Below are positions 5,660 through 7,570 of a stretch of 7,570 nt of DNA, in pieces; position 1 is the first letter of the stretch; the number at the start of each line of letters is the position of its first letter. Position numbers and translations under genes: made by a program. Origin of the DNA: Globobulimina sp. (Eukaryota; Foraminifera; Rotaliida); assembly GCA_003354225.1 (NCBI GenBank), contig PIVH01000140.1, positions 1 to 7,570 of the forward strand, in the 5' to 3' direction. The notes beneath the pieces were generated by a model. The model had not been told where the DNA came from. It made no database searches and worked only from the letters and a program-made list of their open reading frames with translations.

Positions 5660-7570
5660 TTACAACATTCCAATTATTTTGGAACCTCTTCTTTGCCACA
5701 ATGAAGATCTTCTCGAATACGACTCTGAATATCCCCTTTCCGACCGGACATTGGAGAATCCCCTCCCTCGTTGTGTCAAACTCGCAGTCACATCATTGGG
5801 CAATGCACATTCAATCATACAAATAATATTATTTTGAGAATGCGTGAACGTTTGCAATATAATCCATTCATTGATCCTATCATCAAATAATTCCAGACAA
5901 CTCAACTGATCATTGCTCCCCAACACAAATGGCTGCGGCCTCCCTTTCATCAAACTAATCTTATGGTTATTTATAATTTGCTTGGCATCCTGCTCCAAGA
6001 ACCTATTCATTGCATACAAATGTTGGTCCGATAGCAAGCCGCACGAAGGATACACATGTTCGTAATTCAAGTCATTCAATCTGAACCACGCATCCTTTTC
6101 GCTATCATAATATTCCACAATTTTGTTCGTGTCGTCGCCCCATCCGCCAATCACGCCCACTCGATCCACGCTCGTCCACTCCATCGCGACGCACCGACAA
6201 CGAGCTATGTTCATAGGCGCAATGAACGACCATTTATTGCGGTTTACGTCATAGATCTCTGCACTGTGCAAGTTTTTCTTTTTCTTGCTCCAGCCGCCAG
6301 CCACTATCAACTTGGACGATTCGTTGACGTTAATGTCGCGATTACCCATCGACGGAGTGACCGGAGTCCGGGCGATCTCATCGTTGTCCTGGTAATACAT
6401 GACATAGACTGCGTGTCCCCAACGGGACTGTTGCAGCGATTTCAATTCGCGCCACTCCGACTGCTCAAAGTCAAACAGTTCCACAGACGACAATGGTTTG
6501 CTTTTCTTGCCGCAGCCGCCGGCACACACAATGTTGCCGTTCATCAAAGCGGGCTCGCACCACGAACGAGAGTGCTTTAACGAGGGCAAACTGGACCACA
6601 TTCCCGTGGTCAAATCCAACATATCCACACTGCGATCGGTCTTTTTGTTCAATGTGCCGCCGATACGGAACATTATCGACGTGTACCTTTCTTCCTTGCC
6701 CTCCTCCTCCTCCTCGTTGCCGGTATGCTCGTCATCTGCCACTAACACGTCATGAGCCACCACCATGCTGCAAGAGGAACGCGCAGAGACTGGGATTTTG
6801 TCACTGACGATGTTGTCTCGGTTGTTGACGATGTCATGCCAGATTATATTCGACTTGCTCAGTATTAATATGCCGGGCACGTATAGCTCGTCTTGAATGT
6901 GGTAATTTGAGTGCCGGCGTTGTTTAGTAAACTCTGAATCATGCTCATACAAACTGCCTTTAATTAGTTAATTTTATGTTTGTTTGTTTGTTGGTTGCTT
7001 AAAATGAGGGGAAACCTGACTAGTTTTAGGGAGTGGGGGTGTTGCAAATGTAGGGACTGCAAAAGGGAGTACGTGAAAATGAATATGAATACATGGCGTA
7101 TGGCGGACAAACCGGAGTGTTGTAGCAGTGGTAGTTTAGGTCTTTGGATGGCGTCATTGTCATCTTCCGCTTCCGGCATACTATCCATACTCGGCCCCGG
7201 TGGGATATATATGGGCGAGTTAGCATGCCGTCGTTTTTTCTTTTTCTTCTTGCCTTTTTTCTTCTTCCTTCGCGATTTGTCTTTCACTGTATCGAAATCT
7301 TCGAATATATCTTCCGTCAAATCCACCAACGATGGCAATGCCGCTGCACCTCCGCCAATATTATTGCGTATAACTAAACAAAAACATATTACTGACATAC
7401 AGATACAAAGTATACTGACAATCAATACATACACAATCGGACAAGTCTGGAAAAATGCGATTCGATCCATATAGGCGCCACATCCTTGTCGTCTTCGTCA
7501 TCTTCAAAGTTGACCAACTTTCTTATCCTCACACGGATATAAATGCATTTGTCATCGACATCGACCAATA
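5660..7570 (-). CDS. Kelch-repeat (beta-propeller) protein with acidic and polybasic N-terminal region, 5' end outside window
   Basis: Kelch propellers are protein-binding platforms, often linked to actin or ubiquitin ligases. The main exon is 6953-5660 and encodes about 430 residues with at least five blades. Numbered from 6952, Gly-Gly pairs are at 98-99, 145-146, 219-220 and 269-270, each followed by a Tyr/Phe-Asp strand and a Trp (119, 167, 241, 289); a fifth, degenerate blade has VLGSND and Trp363. A basic Arg/Ser-rich tail follows. This exon has no usable ATG before residue 63, which is already inside the first blade, so upstream exons are required. The exon 7373 to about 7016 gives LPSLVDLTEDIFEDFD, a 15-residue Lys/Arg block (7272-7228) and a PxPPG segment. 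It joins through a 59-nt intron (7432-7374, GTATGT...TTAG) to an exon open to the right edge (VNFEDDEDDKDVAPIWIE). The join to the kelch exon is less sure: donors at 7015 (62-nt intron) and 7072 (119 nt) both keep frame with the acceptor ending at 6954. Higher G+C than the other genes here. Confidence 0.8.

Noticed and set aside
6056-6807. Several plus-strand open frames across the kelch gene
   Set aside because: They are antisense shadows of the high-GC kelch exon, whose own frame shows repeated Gly-Gly, Tyr-Asp and Trp spacing.
6980-7474. Plus-strand frame of 164 codons with a Phe-rich block
   Set aside because: The Phe block is the complement of the Lys-rich tract of the minus-strand exon; nothing else supports coding on this strand.
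1-7570. Bacterial operon, phage, CRISPR or insertion sequence
   Set aside because: Spliceosomal introns in conserved genes such as Rac, alternating strands and absence of terminal inverted repeats or spaced repeat arrays exclude these readings.

Overview
This window looks like nuclear DNA from a single-celled eukaryote with a compact genome. At least three genes carry short spliceosomal introns (about 59 to 106 nt, mostly GTATGT-like or GTTATG-like donors and YAG acceptors), and two of these are proven by a reading frame or conserved protein continuing across the junction. Gene spacing is tight, intergenic DNA is AT- and T-rich, and the standard genetic code fits. A Rac-type GTPase, a large kelch protein and an orphan seven-helix membrane protein together suggest an amoeboid protist. 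I lean towards Rhizaria, perhaps a foraminiferan, but only as a low-confidence impression. There is no sign of phage, insertion sequence, plasmid, CRISPR or bacterial operon structure.

Layout from left to right: the 3' end of a DMT/EamA-type multi-pass transporter (+, 1-522, one intron); a single-exon seven-helix membrane protein (-, 755-1738); a single-exon 525-residue orphan protein (+, 1784-3361); a complete three-exon Rac GTPase (-, 3867-4577); a three-exon single-span membrane protein of 110 residues, visible only after splicing (+, 4849-5350); and the 3' part of a large kelch-repeat protein with a polybasic N-terminal region (-, 5660 to the right edge, at least three exons). The six genes alternate strictly + - + - + -, so the intergenic spaces are alternately tail-to-tail (shared 3' ends) and head-to-head (shared promoters). 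The head-to-head gap between the seven-helix gene and the orphan gene is only 45 bp between start codons.

The genes do not form an obvious pathway. A Rho-family switch, a seven-helix membrane protein and a kelch protein could all act in membrane-to-cytoskeleton signalling, but that is a thematic inference and not something the sequence shows. The kelch gene is clearly richer in G+C than the rest of the window, and a 128-bp stretch in the intergenic space after the orphan gene is also GC-enriched without coding potential that I can see. I did not find convincing evidence for a previously undescribed system. The most unfamiliar items are the 525-residue protein, the 110-residue membrane protein and the GC island.
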